Of a DNA stretch of 64,000 nt, positions 44,084 to 56,251 are shown piece after piece. The DNA is from Celoporthe dispersa. Lineage: Eukaryota > Ascomycota > Sordariomycetes > Diaporthales > Cryphonectriaceae. Both the position numbers and the translations under genes were made by a program. The notes under the pieces are model-generated. The model ran no database searches, had not been told where the DNA came from, and worked only from the letters and a program-made list of their open reading frames with translations. The stretch lies in NCBI GenBank assembly GCA_016584495.1, contig WAID01000002.1, positions 992,001 through 1,056,000 of the forward strand, written 5' to 3'. How positions within the stretch are numbered: position 1 is the first letter of the stretch; the number at the start of each line of letters is the position of its first letter.

Positions 44084-46018
44084 ATGGCGTCCGTCCGACC
44101 CAGTACGGCGGGTGGCCCGTCGACGAGAAGGGCAAACAATTTCGACAAGAGGATGTCCAAAGATGACATGTTCTTCAACAACAGCTCACGCAGGGCGGCG
44201 CTGGCAAGCCAGACGACAAACAACAACAGGATGTCCAGGGACGACTTGTACATCAGGAGTCGGATGGCCTCCATGTCTCATCACTTTCACGTACCTGTCC
44301 ACGGCGCAACCACGACGCCCGAGTACAGTCCCGATTACCCAGTGATCCAGGAGGTGTCGATACCACTCAGGGTGCAGACGCCCGAGTCGGTCACGTCAGG
44401 CGAGATCCCGATAGGAATGGCCCTGGGCAGTCCTACACATATCGCGCCGGACGCTTCGAGGTGGCAGGCCCAGTTCCCACCAGCATCCCCACAGGTGCTC
44501 GTGTCCGCCGAGCAGCCATCGTCAGCCACGGGCGGGCCGGGTGACTCTCTGCAGAGGAAGAAGACGGGGCGGAGGAAGCTGTTTGGACTATTCGGCGGCG
44601 GAAAGAAGGACGACCACCATGGCCAGAAGGCTGCCGGACGCGAGCGGGGCATGACGCTCCCCAAGCATTCCGCGCCGTCCACCACGACGGTCAATGTGCA
44701 GCCGCCAAAGACACCGACAAGAAGCTTTACGCAGTCCGACAGGAAAACGCCCAAGCACAAGCCTATCATCCTGCGGTCCAACACGATGCCGGCCGACTCG
44801 CCCGAGCAGGAGGCAGCCGCCCAGCCGAGGGCACAAGTACTGAGGACCAGGAGCTCGGATCCGCGCATGCGCCCTGGCGCTGCACCTCCGCAGCCAACAC
44901 CGGCAGTGCCCCCACTGCCCCTGTTGAATGTGCAGATCCCGGAGACAAAGCTGGAGCGATATAGTGTAATGTTTAGTGACGTGCTGAACCAGGGGCCGAA
45001 ACAGGAGCCCGCCGCATCACTACTGGCGAGGAGGCAGGCCACTCTGGAGAGGTTGAAGACGATCAACCAGGGCAAGGAGTTAGAGGCGGTGGCGGAGGAC
45101 ACAGAGAAGAGCAGACCGCGGCGAGCAACCTCGCCCCAGCCCTCACGAGAGACGCTGTCGCCCGCCCTCAGCGTGTTCCCAATACCACCCAGCGGTCGCT
45201 CAATACCTGGCCTGGAGACGCCGACATCCTCCAAGCGTGTGGCGAGGTCGAACACCTCACCGGGCCGTCTTCCCTCACCTACCCAACAAGCCTTCGACAC
45301 CCGTCCGAGGCACCCACCCGCCAATGGATCCACACGTAATCTCGAGGTGCCCAACCCCTTCGAGATGCACCCACCGCTCTCAGGAGGCTCCAACAAACCT
45401 CAAGAGCCCATCTACCCGACCGACACCTCATTCCACTTTGGTCACGAAAAGTCCGGCCTCATCTTGGACTCCCCGACGTCCATGGATTCCCACGACGAGA
45501 TCATCGTCTCGCAGCCCTTCAAGCCGACCCTCCACGAGCCACAGTGGCAGATGGTCTCGCCCTCGGCCTCCTCCTCCGCCGCAACATCGACCACCGCCTC
45601 AGGCCACAGGGGCCGCTCAGAATCCGCCACCTCTAGCAGCACGCACATCACAAAACCCTCGTCCGAGCTGGACGCCTCAGACGCGGCGCTCCAGAACGCG
45701 GTGGAGGTGAGCATCGCCCGCCAGATCAGCATCTCGAGACAGCAGCGCAACCTGCTGCGGCCGCTCCAGACGCGTAGGGACACGGGCGAGAAAAGTGTAC
45801 ATGCTGCTGCTGCTGCTGCTGTAGGAGGACCCCCTCTGCCGGCGGGCGGGCAGCAGCTCAGGAGCCCTCTCGGCGTGACGGTCGTCAAGGCGCCAAGCCC
45901 GAGCAGGCTGGGCCGCGACGAGCCGATCAGGGATGTCCAGAGCTCGACGCCGACGCTGGTGCACCAGTGGGACAGCCCCGTGAGGAAGAGCACGTGGGCT
46001 ATGGTGGAGAATGATTAA
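44084..46018 (+). CDS. Conserved disordered fungal protein of unknown function
   Basis: A single exon of 644 residues with a strong coding bias. The upstream in-frame extension to 43781 is not protein-like, and ATG at 44084 follows GCCAAC. The protein is mostly low complexity (Ser, Pro, Thr, Arg). Short ordered-looking islands stand out: NFDKRMSKDDMFFNNSSRR near the start and a second similar RMSRDDLYIRSRMASMS, a basic stretch KKTGRRKLFGLFGGGKKD, and KLERYSVMFSDVL in the middle, a motif I associate with uncharacterised fungal proteins. An Ala run (HAAAAAAV) near the end comes from a CTG-type tract. Many SP/TP sites suggest phosphorylation. No domain, signal peptide or membrane segment is seen. 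Confidence 0.8.
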   Translation: MASVRPSTAGGPSTRRANNFDKRMSKDDMFFNNSSRRAALASQTTNNNRMSRDDLYIRSRMASMSHHFHVPVHGATTTPEYSPDYPVIQEVSIPLRVQTPESVTSGEIPIGMALGSPTHIAPDASRWQAQFPPASPQVLVSAEQPSSATGGPGDSLQRKKTGRRKLFGLFGGGKKDDHHGQKAAGRERGMTLPKHSAPSTTTVNVQPPKTPTRSFTQSDRKTPKHKPIILRSNTMPADSPEQEAAAQPRAQVLRTRSSDPRMRPGAAPPQPTPAVPPLPLLNVQIPETKLERYSVMFSDVLNQGPKQEPAASLLARRQATLERLKTINQGKELEAVAEDTEKSRPRRATSPQPSRETLSPALSVFPIPPSGRSIPGLETPTSSKRVARSNTSPGRLPSPTQQAFDTRPRHPPANGSTRNLEVPNPFEMHPPLSGGSNKPQEPIYPTDTSFHFGHEKSGLILDSPTSMDSHDEIIVSQPFKPTLHEPQWQMVSPSASSSAATSTTASGHRGRSESATSSSTHITKPSSELDASDAALQNAVEVSIARQISISRQQRNLLRPLQTRRDTGEKSVHAAAAAAVGGPPLPAGGQQLRSPLGVTVVKAPSPSRLGRDEPIRDVQSSTPTLVHQWDSPVRKSTWAMVEND

Positions 46019-47029
46019 GACGGCTCTCCTCCTCCTCCTCCTCCTCCTCGGCAATAACCCTAGCAAGGCCGAAAAGAGTTGAAAATAGGAAACCTGACAT
46101 TCAGTTGCCGCCTAGAGGGGGGGGGGGGGGGCACATTGGTTTCTTATCGTCTTGACGACGCATAACGATTTGGGAAACGGATTAATATTCTTTCTTCTGG
46201 GACTGGGCTTTTGAGAAGCATGGTGTTATCTGGCACGGCAGGCACGAGCAATCTGGGTTTTTTATGGATTATTACTTGACCACACAACACTTTCTTCTCC
46301 TTTGTTCACATTTTGGGATGCGGCAGATCCACTCATCAGATATCTTTAGAAAAAGGGGTGGAGGCCACAAATTTGTCTTTCTTCTTTCTCTTTCTTTTCT
46401 CTACATCTAAGCCTTTCAAGTCACCATTTATGAGCTTTTTTTCTCTTACGCGCAATTTGTCTAGACGAGCCTTGATGATTTCTAGTTTGTGCTCCTTGGA
46501 TGGAGGAAGAACGTACCAATGTGCGGTGGCTTATCTTCATTTTGATACTTTGGCTCTAGGGATTTCGCCGTCAACGAGTTCGTCGACGGCGCTTAATGAA
46601 TGGAAATGCTGGAACGAGCTCCCTCGAGCGTGTATGAGCAATTTTAGGTTGAACTATCATTGGCTGGGGTGAAGGAGTGCATCTGAGAGGTATGTGGCGC
46701 ACAAATGAACAGGAGCCACACCAGGCGACCCAACGTCATATGAGAGGTTATCACTGCTGAGGGGGGGGGCGGGTGCAGGGGATACTCTCAAGTACATCGT
46801 CACGGTGCTCCAGTCAATACAGATCAAAGAAAATTCGTTATGTAGGTATATAGGTTGACATAAACAGCACTAAGAAATCCCGGACGCCATGACTTCGTGC
46901 GTATGCAAGTCGCACAAGAGGTGATCCATGACTACCTCCCCTCATCCCGGATTTCCCAAAGGAGGACCGTTTGCGGTTTCTGCTTTGGAAAGCTCTGGGG
47001 GGGGGGGTAGCTGTGGTGCACTGATGCGT
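46019..47029. other. Convergent intergenic region disordered protein / YKT6
   Basis: About 1 kb, T-rich in places. A CTC tract lies at about 46025-46050 and a G run of thirteen at about 46118-46130. No gene seen. Confidence 0.6.
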
Positions 47030-48642
47030 TCACATGACCACGCTGCAAAGAGGTTCTTGTTAGTACCGGTGATGCTGATAGAAAGGAGTAGCCCCTGGGG
47101 CTGTTGTGTATAGAATAGCTGGCAAAGAGGGGGACAAGAACAGCGGGGGATGGTGGCCGAACTTACCAGCACGAGTTCTGCTTCTTCGCCTGTTCTGTTA
47201 ATAGTTGTCAGCATGAGGAATCTTATCTATCTACACAGGAGCAACATCTGAACTTACGGTAGAACATCTTGGACTGCGCGCTCAGGCCGTCACTCTTCTG
47301 GACCAGGTCGTCGATCTTCTGTCCTCGCTCCAACACACTCTCGATAGTCTTATGCAGCGTGATTTTGGTCTGGAGCAGGATGTTAGCAAATCAAGCGAGA
47401 TGCGTAGGGAGGCAGATAGTTTTTCGTACCTCGTCTAGCTCCTTCTGAATTCTCAGAATGCTGTCCGCTTGCTGTGGGTCCTATTCTCTGATGTTAGACC
47501 AGTAGTCTATCCCGTGTTGACGGTTTTTGAAAATCGTACCTGGTACTTGGTGATGTATTCCTTCAGTTGCGGCATGGTAAGTGTTGGAGCCCCGGACTTC
47601 CATGATGATTGCGGGTGTTGCCCGAGAAACTCATCAACCACCTTGGAGAGGAGCTGGTGAGCAACCAGTTGTGGGTATTCGTGATCTGTGATGACGATGC
47701 CGCAGACACCTTCGGATCGGGCATATGCGTGAAACGTGTGCTCTTGAGAAAAACCATCAGCATCCTTGAACTCAAGTCTCATGAAGGCGAACAAAGACAC
47801 AGCAGACACTTGTCGCGCGTCTTCTCAAGAGCATTTGAGTCCTTGATCTCCCAGTTCAGCAGGCTGGACCCTCAGATTGTCGGGACTGATTTCTCCGCAG
47901 TTTTCACGTGTCCAAAATTGACAAATTCAATCTTGTTTTGGTCATGCCCACCAGGCTTTCTGCCATGTCTCCATCGATCTGGTCCGTCCCATCCATCCAG
48001 TGCGTGCTCTTTCTGTCTCCATTCTTTGGGGTCTACAGTCCATGGAAGACTGGCTGGGCTAAGAGGGTTTCGCTGGGTATTGCAGACCACTCTGGTCTCC
48101 CGTTCAATCTTATAGGTGCGGGCGTCCACTTGAGCCACACTCTTGCCCTCGGTCTGGAAAGGTTGTCCGTTGTTCGCTCTCGTGGCTATCACTTGGAACG
48201 GCTTTGTCGCATATCGCAACGAAGTTGCAACGTACCTGCTGCTCTACATCCTGTCGTTCTGCACGGGCAAGTCGTCAGCGATCACGTTCCAAACAGCAAG
48301 TTCCCCACGGGTATTGCTTACGACCAGGCTTCGTTGCCTGTGCCACCTTTCCAGCAAACAGAGTCATGAATTCCTTCACCTCCAAAGTCAGTACTGAACT
48401 TGTAGGGCAAGCGCACCAGGCCCATGACAGTCACGGCGGATGGTTACGGGGGCGTTGCGTACGGCATAACTGTTCCTGGTGAAGCGAGAGTAGGCGCTCA
48501 GCTCCTTCTCGGATACAAGCTCCTGTGGCTCCTGGCCTTGGATGTTTCTGACGACCTAGCGGCAAGAAATTCATGCTTAGAGACGTATGACATATCTACA
48601 CCAATCATGTGCTTGACGTACGCCGATGTAGTGCACCTTCAT
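47030..48642 (-). CDS. ykt6: R-SNARE Ykt6
   Basis: Ykt6 is a lipid-anchored SNARE used at the Golgi, endosome, vacuole and autophagosome. Nine exons on the minus strand give 199 residues: 48642-48622, 48555-48463, 48379-48322, 48258-48236, 47740-47540, 47480-47430, 47369-47258, 47194-47167 and 47042-47030. The longin domain starts MKVHYIG|VVRN and includes EFMTLFAGKVAQ, YARSEGVCGIVITDHEYP and LLSKVVDEFL. The SNARE motif includes LHKTIESVLERGQKIDDLVQ with the zero-layer Arg. The C-terminus is SCCVVM, the palmitoyl/prenyl CAAX signal; its last codons are in a 13-nt exon. Intron 4 (47741-48235) is 495 nt, far longer than the others. All phases agree. Confidence 0.92.
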
Positions 48643-49307
48643 GGCTGCGGTATCGCTTGCGAAAGTCGCTTTGTGCTTGGCGGTGGCTCGTTCGATCGTT
48701 CGCACGGGGCAGGACAGGATCCGAGGTGATCCTGGGTATCGACGAGGTGATGATGATCGCTCGACCGAAAGAGGCTCGAGATTCGTAGAGCAGGAGAAGG
48801 AGGATGAACAGCAAAGGCAGATCGTTGGGCGGGTTTGTTTGGCTTTGAGACTTGGGTCGTAGAGTGCACGGAGTAGGATGTTTGAAGAAAAGGTAAGCCG
48901 GAGGGAACTCCTATTTCCATTGAGAGCGGCCGTTTTGAACACACCGACCCGCAGCCTGCCGCCATGTCCCCTAGCACCTCACCCACTGCCAGTGTCTCAT
49001 ACCCCTCCAACGCCCCACTGCTCTACACTGCGTCACATGCAGCGCCCCCCCCTCCCCCCAAAAAAAAAGCAGCTAATACTAACAGTTAGCCTATTCTGCG
49101 CCTAAACAGGCGCTAACCACTCTGGACCTGCCACCAAAACTCAAACCCCCTGTACCCAGTAGCCATCACGGTGAGCCACAGTTACGGTAACTTTTCGGTA
49201 GAGTATAAACAACTTATGACCATCAACTATTTGCCGCGCAGCGCAAGATCACCCTCCAGCCTGGAAGACAACCGAGAATTCGAAAACCTAGCGGCCCAGT
49301 ATCCAAG
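48643..49307. promoter_or_regulatory. Divergent promoter region YKT6 / SLH1
   Basis: About 665 bases between outward-facing genes. C-rich and A-rich patches occur at about 49040-49070. No gene or defined element seen. Confidence 0.5.
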
Positions 49308-52300
49308 ATGTCGCCCTCCTCAGCAACAGAAGCAGGGACTCAATGGCTAGCCCAGGTCGCCGCCATGAAGGCAGCCATCGCTGAGCTCAAATTGCCGGAA
49401 GGGAAGGGAAACGGCGGCAGCATCGTCAACAGCCAAGAAGATGAAGGCGATGATTTTGACTTGAGCTCCACCAGTGAGGGTGCCCAGGATGTGTGGGACT
49501 TCATATCTGACTCGGAGCTCGAGGACCTGGGTCTCGACAGTGGCGACATGATGGACGGAACAGATGGCTTCGACCAAGAACCACCGTACGGGCCTCAGTG
49601 GTTTTCCACCAAGTGCATCGAGGTAGCACTACACAGAGATGGACTTCCTGCCGAGACCCTCCAGGAGCATATTCTTGAAGCGCTGAGATCAACACATCAG
49701 GAGGAGCAGCTTCAGTCTCTGCTCACGGACCTGGTCGGATTCGATGACCTGGACTTCGTCATCGAGCTCATCTCTCATCAGGCAGAGATCATGGCTGCTA
49801 TGGACCAGCCGACGAGACCAGGTCTGAATGAAGAGTCCATAGGGCGTCTGCTGACAAAGGCAGAGAGGGAAGAGAATCTCCGGCGGCAGGATTTTCGTCA
49901 TAAGAACGCTGCTCTCGCTCAGAGTACTTTTAAGGAGCCGCAGTATCCCCATGTCTACAGGACGTTCGCTGCTGGAAACTCTCTGAGTCATGCTGGGAAG
50001 AAGTACGCCCTGCCCACTGGCAGCGAGAGACTTCAATTCGACAAGTATGAGGAGTACGCCATCCCAGCCGGAAAGCCCGGAGGGTTATGGCCCGGTCAGA
50101 AACTTGTTGATATCAAGGACATGGACGGTCTCTGCCGAAAAACCTTCAAGGGGTACAAGACCCTGAACCGTATGCAGAGCTTGGTATATCCGGTGGCATA
50201 CAAGTCCAGCGAGAACATGCTCATCTGTGCCCCAACTGGTGCTGTAAGCTCAACCGCCTCTGGCTGCCCGTGGACAGATTTGCTGATGAGAGAGACAGGG
50301 TAAAACTGATGCTGCGATGCTGGCTATCCTACACACTATTTCTCAGTACCTGGAGCCGAACCCCTTTACGGATCACGCTGCCATAGACTTTGCTGTTGAC
50401 TTTGAGGATTTCAAGATCGTCTATGTGGCACCTATGAAAGCTCTGGCTGCTGAGATCACCGAGAAGCTCGGGCGTCGCCTGGCTTGGCTCGGCATCCGCT
50501 GCCGTGAATACACTGGCGACATGCACTTGACCAAAGCAGAGATTGTCTCTACACAGATCATCGTTACCACCCCTGAGAAGTGGGATGTGGTGACCAGAAA
50601 AGGAACTGGCGACACGGAGCTCGTTCAGAAAGTCCGTCTCTTGATCATTGACGAGGTGCACATGCTCCACGACGAGCGAGGCGCTGTGCTGGAGTCACTT
50701 GTCGCCCGCACCGAGCGCCAGGTCGAGAGCACCCAGTCATTAATCCGCATCGTGGGCCTCAGCGCCACCCTTCCAAATTATATCGATGTGGCCGACTTTC
50801 TAAAGGTCAACAGATATGCTGGCCTGTTCTACTTTGACGCATCCTTCCGCCCGGTGCCGCTGGAACAGCACTTCATCGGTGTCAAGGGAAAAGCCGGATC
50901 GAGGCAGTCTAGAGAAAACTTAGACCAGGTGGCCTTCGAGAAGGTCAGGGAGATGCTGGAGCGGGATCACCAAGTGATGGTGTTTGTTCACTCCCGGAGA
51001 GATACGACCGCGACAGCCAAGATGCTTTACGAGAAAGCAGTCGACGAGGTCTGCGTTGACCTCTTGGACCCATCCATGCACCCGAAGTATGAGAATGCCG
51101 TCAGGGACATGAAGTCTTGCAAGGCTAAGGAACTTCGAGACCTCCTGCCTAAAGGTCTCGGTGTACATCATGCCGGTATGGCGAGAGCTGACCGCAACCT
51201 GATGGAGAGGCTATTTTCAGAAGGCGTCCTCAAGGTGCTCTGCTGTACGGCTACCTTGGCCTGGGGAGTCAACTTACCGGCTGCGGCCGTAGTCATCAAG
51301 GGCACCCAAGTCTACAGTGCCCAAGACGGCAAGTTTGTCGACCTCGGCATCCTCGACGTGCTGCAAATCTTTGGACGTGCTGGCCGGCCACAGTTTGAGG
51401 ATACTGGTATCGGCATGATCTGCACCACGCAGGATAAGCTTACCCACTACCTCACTGCCGTCACGGACCAGCTGCCCATCGAATCCAAGTTCTCAACGAA
51501 GCTGGTGGATAACATGAATGCCGAGATCGCCTTGGGCACGGTGACGTCCATCCCAGAGGCCGTCCAATGGATTGGGTACTCGTACCTGTTTGTTCGCATG
51601 AGGAGAAATCCTATGGCCTATGGTATCGACTGGGCCGAGTTCCAGGACGACCCCTCGCTTGTGCAGCGACGCCGACAGCTTGCCATCCAGGCCGCCAGGA
51701 CACTCCAGCAGAGTCAGATGATTATATTCAACGAGTCGACAGAGGAGCTTCGCAGCAAGGACATTGGCCGCATTGCCAGTCAGTACTACATTTTGCACAC
51801 GAGCATCCAGATCTTCAACACCATGATGGGGCCTTTTGCCACGGAGGCCGACATCCTGAAGATGATCGCGATGAGTGGCGAATTCGACAACATACAGTCG
51901 AGAGACAGCGAGAGCAAGGAGTTGAGCAGGATGAAGGAGAACGAAGCTGTCGTGCCTTGCCAGGTTGGCGGCGGCATTGACCAGCCTCAGACCAAGACGA
52001 ATATTCTTCTTCAAGCCTTCATATCCAAGGCTCAGCCGGAAGATTTTGCCTTGACAAACGACCTCAACTACGTGGCCCAGCAGGCCGGTCGAATCTGCCG
52101 GGCATTGTTCATGATCGCATTAAACAGGAGATGGGGCCACCAGTGCTTGGTGCTGCTAACTCTGGCCAAGTCTATCGAGAAGCGCGTTTGGCCGTTCCAA
52201 CACCCGCTTCACCAGTTCGAGCTGGCCAAACCGATTTTGAACCAGCTTGACGCCAAAGAGTCTCTGACCGTCGAGGCTCTGCGTGACATGGAGCCGGCTG

Positions 52301-55300
52301 AGATAGGAGGACTGGTCCACAACCACGGCGCAGGGACCAAGATTGCCAAAATCCTCGACAACTTTCCAACCGTCAGCGTGGAGGCTGAAATTGCGCCTTT
52401 AAACCGAGACGTGCTGCGAGTCAAGCTCTACATCATTCCTGACTTTCGCTGGAACGACCACATTCACGGGACTTCAGAGTCATATTACATATGGGTTGAG
52501 AACTCGGAAACATCGGAGATCTACCATCACGAGTTCTTTCTTCTGAACCGCAGGAAGCTACACGATGATCATGAGCTCAACTTCACGATCCCTCTGTCTG
52601 ACCCGCTTCCCAACCAGATATATGTGCGCGCTGTCTCGGACAGATGGCTGGGTGCAGAGACTGTCACGCCTGTCTCGTTCCAGCACCTGATCAGGCCAGA
52701 CACTGAAAGCGTCTACACGGATCTTCTCAATCTCCAGCCCCTGCCAATCTCAGCGCTCAAGAATCTTGGGCTGGAAGAGATCTACGCGAAGCGTTTCAAT
52801 TCTTCAACCCCATGCAGACCCAGATCTTCCACACTCTCTACCACACGCCGGCGAACGTGTTGCTAGGCTCCCCGACTGGAAGTGGTAAGACGGTGGCTGC
52901 AGAGCTAGCAATGTGGTGGGCCTTCCGGGACAAACCAGGTTCAAAAGTTGTCTATATTGCACCTATGAAAGCCCTGGTCCGAGAGCGTGTCAAGGACTGG
53001 GGGGCTCGGCTGGCCAAGCCTCTCGGCCTGAAGCTGGTAGAGCTGACTGGTGACAATACCCCGGACACCAGAACCATCAAGGATGCGGATATCATTATCA
53101 CCACCCCTGAGAAATGGGATGGTATCTCCAGGAGCTGGCAGACGAGAGGCTATGTCCGCCAGGTCAGCCTTGTCATCATTGACGAAATCCACCTGCTCGC
53201 CGGGGATCGTGGTCCCATCCTTGAGATCATCGTCTCGCGTATGAACTACATCGCAGCGTCTACAAAGAGCTCGGTCAGGCTGTTGGGAATGTCGACAGCT
53301 TGCGCTAATGCTACCGACCTGGGCAACTGGCTCGGCGTGAAAGAGGGCCTGTTTAACTTTAGGCACTCTGTCCGCCCCGTGCCGCTGGAGCTGTACATTG
53401 ATGGTTTCCCGGAGGTCCGAGGCTTCTGTCCACTGATGCAGTCCATGAACAGGCCGACTTTCCTGGCCGTTAAGAACCATAGCCCTGACAAGCCGGTCAT
53501 TGTCTTCGTGCCATCGAGGAGACAGACACGTCTGACAGCCAAAGACCTGATCAACTTCTGCGGCCTGGAAGATAACCCCAGGCGGTTCCTCAACATGGAA
53601 GAAGACGACCTCCAGCTCAACCTTGCTAGGGTCAAGGACGATGCACTGAAGGAAGCCATCAGTTTTGGCATCGGCCTTCACCATGCCGGTCTCGTCGAGT
53701 CTGATCGACAGCTTGCAGAGGAGCTGTTCCTGAACAACAAGATCCAGATCCTAGTGGCTACTAGCACACTGGCCTGGGGTGTCAATCTGCCTGCCCACCT
53801 CGTTGTTGTCAAGGGCACGCAGTTCTATGACGCCAAAATAGAGGGCTACAAGGACATGGACTTGACGGATGTCCTCCAGATGCTCGGCCGTGCGGGACGG
53901 CCACAATTCGACAACTCAGGCGTGGCTCGGATCTTCACGCAAGATGCCAAGAAGGATTTCTACAAGCACTTCCTGCACACTGGCTTTCCTGTCGAGTCAT
54001 CCCTGCACACCGTGCTGGACAACCATCTCTGTGCTGAGGTGTCAGCCGAGACCATCGTCACCAAGCAAGACGCCTTGGACTATCTGACCTGGACCTTCTT
54101 CTTCCGGAGACTACACAAGAACCCGTCCTACTATGGGCTCGAGATCTCAGCGGAGGACCACAGCAGCGTGGCCGCCCAACAACTGGCCAATGACTACATG
54201 ATCGAGATGGTCGACAGGTCGCTGAACGAACTGGCCGGCTCCAAGTGTGTGGAGGTCTTCCCGAATGGCGACGTCGACCCGACCCCCTTTGGCAAGATCA
54301 TGAGCTACTACTATCTGTCCCACAAGACGATCCGCTACCTCACCCGGCATGCCAAGGCACAGGCCTCGTTCCTTGACGTCCTGACCTGGATGTGCCGCGC
54401 AACGGAGTACGATGAATTGCCTGTTCGCCACAACGAGGACCTGATCAATGCGGAGCTGTCCAACAACCTTACCTTCCCAGGCACGTCTTTTGGCCTGCCG
54501 ATGTGGGACCCCCATGTGAAGGCTTTTCTCCTGCTCCAGGCACACATGTCCCGGGTGTCTCTCCCGATCACCGATTACGTCGGTGACCAGACCAGCGTCC
54601 TAGACCAGGCCATCCGTATCGTTCAAGCATCCATCGATGTACTCACCGAACTAGGCTACCTCACCAGCGTCCTGCAGATGATCTCCCTGCTGCAGTCTAT
54701 CAAGTCAGCCCGCTGGCCGACCGAGCCGCCTGTATCGATCCTGCCAGGCGTGGACGCGGAAAAGACCAAGGACAAGACGACGCTGCAGCAGCTGAGTGCC
54801 ATGAGCCAGGGGCAGGTGACGAAGCTGGCCCGCAGCCTCCACGTCCCGCAGGCTACCCAGCAGCGCTTCCTCCGCGCGGCCTCGACCCTGCCAAACGTCG
54901 CTGTCAGCGTGGATGACCTCACCCACCACTCGCTGACGGTCACGCTGAGACGCCTCAACCCGCTCGTCGAGCGCGATGCGCGCATCTATGCCCCGCGGTT
55001 CCCCAAGCCGCAGAACGAAGGCTGGTTTGTCGTGGTGGGTGACCTGGCCAGGGACGAGGTGTACGCCATCAAGCGGGTGAGCTGGGCGCAGGGTCCAGGG
55101 AGAGGAGGGGCAGCTGTGGGGTCTAAGCCGTCTGCGAGGGCAAGTGTGAAGCTGCCAGAAGCGGGCGGCGGCGGGAGCATGGGAGCGAAGAGGAACGTGG
55201 ATGTGCTGGTGCTGAGTGATGGGTTGTTGGGGATGCAGTATCGGGTCCTGGGGGTGGATGTGCCGGAGAGGCCGGTGGCGAATGATGATGTTGCGCGGTC

Positions 55301-55325
55301 TAAGGAGCTGGCTGGGTCTTCCTGA
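49308..55325 (+). CDS. slh1: Ski2-like RNA helicase Slh1 (ASCC3), ribosome quality-control trigger complex
   Basis: Slh1 is the helicase that splits collided ribosomes in the RQT complex. Exon 1 is 49308-50243, a 55-nt intron follows, and exon 2 is 50299-55325; about 1,987 residues. Two helicase cassettes, each with a Sec63-like domain, are complete. Cassette 1: Walker A APTGA|GKT (split by the intron), DEVH, SATLPNY, HHAGMARADRNLMERLF, GRAGRPQFED. Cassette 2: GSPTGSGKT (about 1168), DEIH, HHAGLVESDRQLAEELF, TSTLAWGVNLPAH, GRAGRPQFDN. The acidic N-terminal half with QDVWDFISDSE fits Slh1 and not Brr2. One base is missing near 52795-52798; adding it restores RFQFFNPMQTQ before cassette 2. Confidence 0.94.
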
Positions 55326-55540
55326 GGCATGAGGTGGTTCTGACTGACGATTTTGCCCTGATTTTGGTGTGTGGTGGTTCGATATGAGGGGATGTCCTCA
55401 CAGAGCCGGGCATGTAAGAAACGACCGACTGCTCAGCGCATATGAGTCGTCTGCTGGATCGTTTCCACCTCTGTGACAACGTCATTATCTTGCATTTGCA
55501 CTTGGATCCACTCCAACGACGACATAAAATTGCTTATAGA

Positions 55541-55547
55541 TATAAAA
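55541..55547 (+). promoter_or_regulatory. TATA-like element
   Basis: TATAAAA lies 99 bases before the ATG of the TspO-like fragment, at a reasonable spacing for a core promoter with a short 5' UTR. Placement only; no other support. Confidence 0.35.
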
Positions 55548-55645
55548 CCAGGAGGGAGCCACCAGCCTCGAGGAGTGAAGAAAACATCCCGCACGGAAGC
55601 ACAGCATCAGACTTGTGTAGTTGAGTAAAACTTGAGAGCTGCACC

Positions 55646-55760
55646 ATGACAACCTACATCTCAGCCTTGACCCTCCCCGACAGGAATTTCGCCAGCCCTG
55701 GCGGCGTTTATCCTGACGCCCATTATCCTGGGCAGCGGAGTTGGCATCGGCGTAAGCAGT
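55646..55760 (+). pseudogene. 5' fragment resembling a TspO/MBR membrane protein
   Basis: The ATG opens MTTYISALTLPDRNFA, and one frame shift later the sequence reads ALAAFILTPIILGSGVGIG, then a possible gtaagc donor. This order resembles the first exon of fungal TspO (tryptophan-rich sensory/benzodiazepine-receptor family): a short polar start ending in TLP followed by the first membrane helix. The rest of a TspO protein (the W-rich helices) is absent from the following 450 bases, which are simple sequence. So it is either a broken remnant or a chance likeness. The frame change lies about 55688-55705. Confidence 0.35.
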
Positions 55761-56146
55761 CAGTTCATATGGCTAGCCCCCCTTCCCACCCCCCCTCTCT
55801 CTTATATTATATAATTACATATTTATCCACATATGCAAGAAGAAGAAGAAGATGATGATGATGAAGGAGTATTGGCCTTTCGTCTGAAACACCAACCACA
55901 TGCACCTTAGACCCTGCATCAGCTTGTATAATACCTATGGTTTTTCTTTTAAGCTTCTGAAACGCTCTCAAGAAGTAAAAAAAAAATAAAAAAGAATGTA
56001 ATGGCTGTGGTCAGACAATTTAATTGCTGACACGGCAAGCAGCCTTGATCCTCCCCAACGCACTGCACCATCAGTACTTACAGTAAGTGCTTACACGCTC
56101 CGCCACGTCTCTGTAAAACTGTCATGTTGTCAATGCAGAACCAATC

Positions 56147-56216
56147 CACACACACACACACCCACCCACACACACACACACACCCACAACCACCCACACT
56201 CCCACACACACCCACT
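56147..56216. repeat. Impure CA/CCCA tract upstream of P450
   Basis: A 70-base run of CA and CCCA units ends only about 35 bases before the P450 start codon, so it lies in its 5' UTR or core promoter. Confidence 0.85.
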
Positions 56217-56251
56217 ACATGCATGCATCCATCCACCCATCGAAAGGAGAC

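Larger units (their letters stand above)
55326..56251. other. Region SLH1 to P450, with a gene fragment
   Basis: Contains a TATA-like element at 55541 and a TspO-like 5' fragment (both listed separately), then AT-rich and simple-sequence DNA: AAG/GAT trinucleotides at about 55836-55866 and an impure CA/CCCA tract at about 56147-56216 just before the P450 start. No other gene seen. Confidence 0.6.

Noticed and set aside
47609..48115. 168-codon plus-strand frame across ykt6
   Set aside because: Antisense to conserved ykt6 exon 5 and its long intron; no family match.
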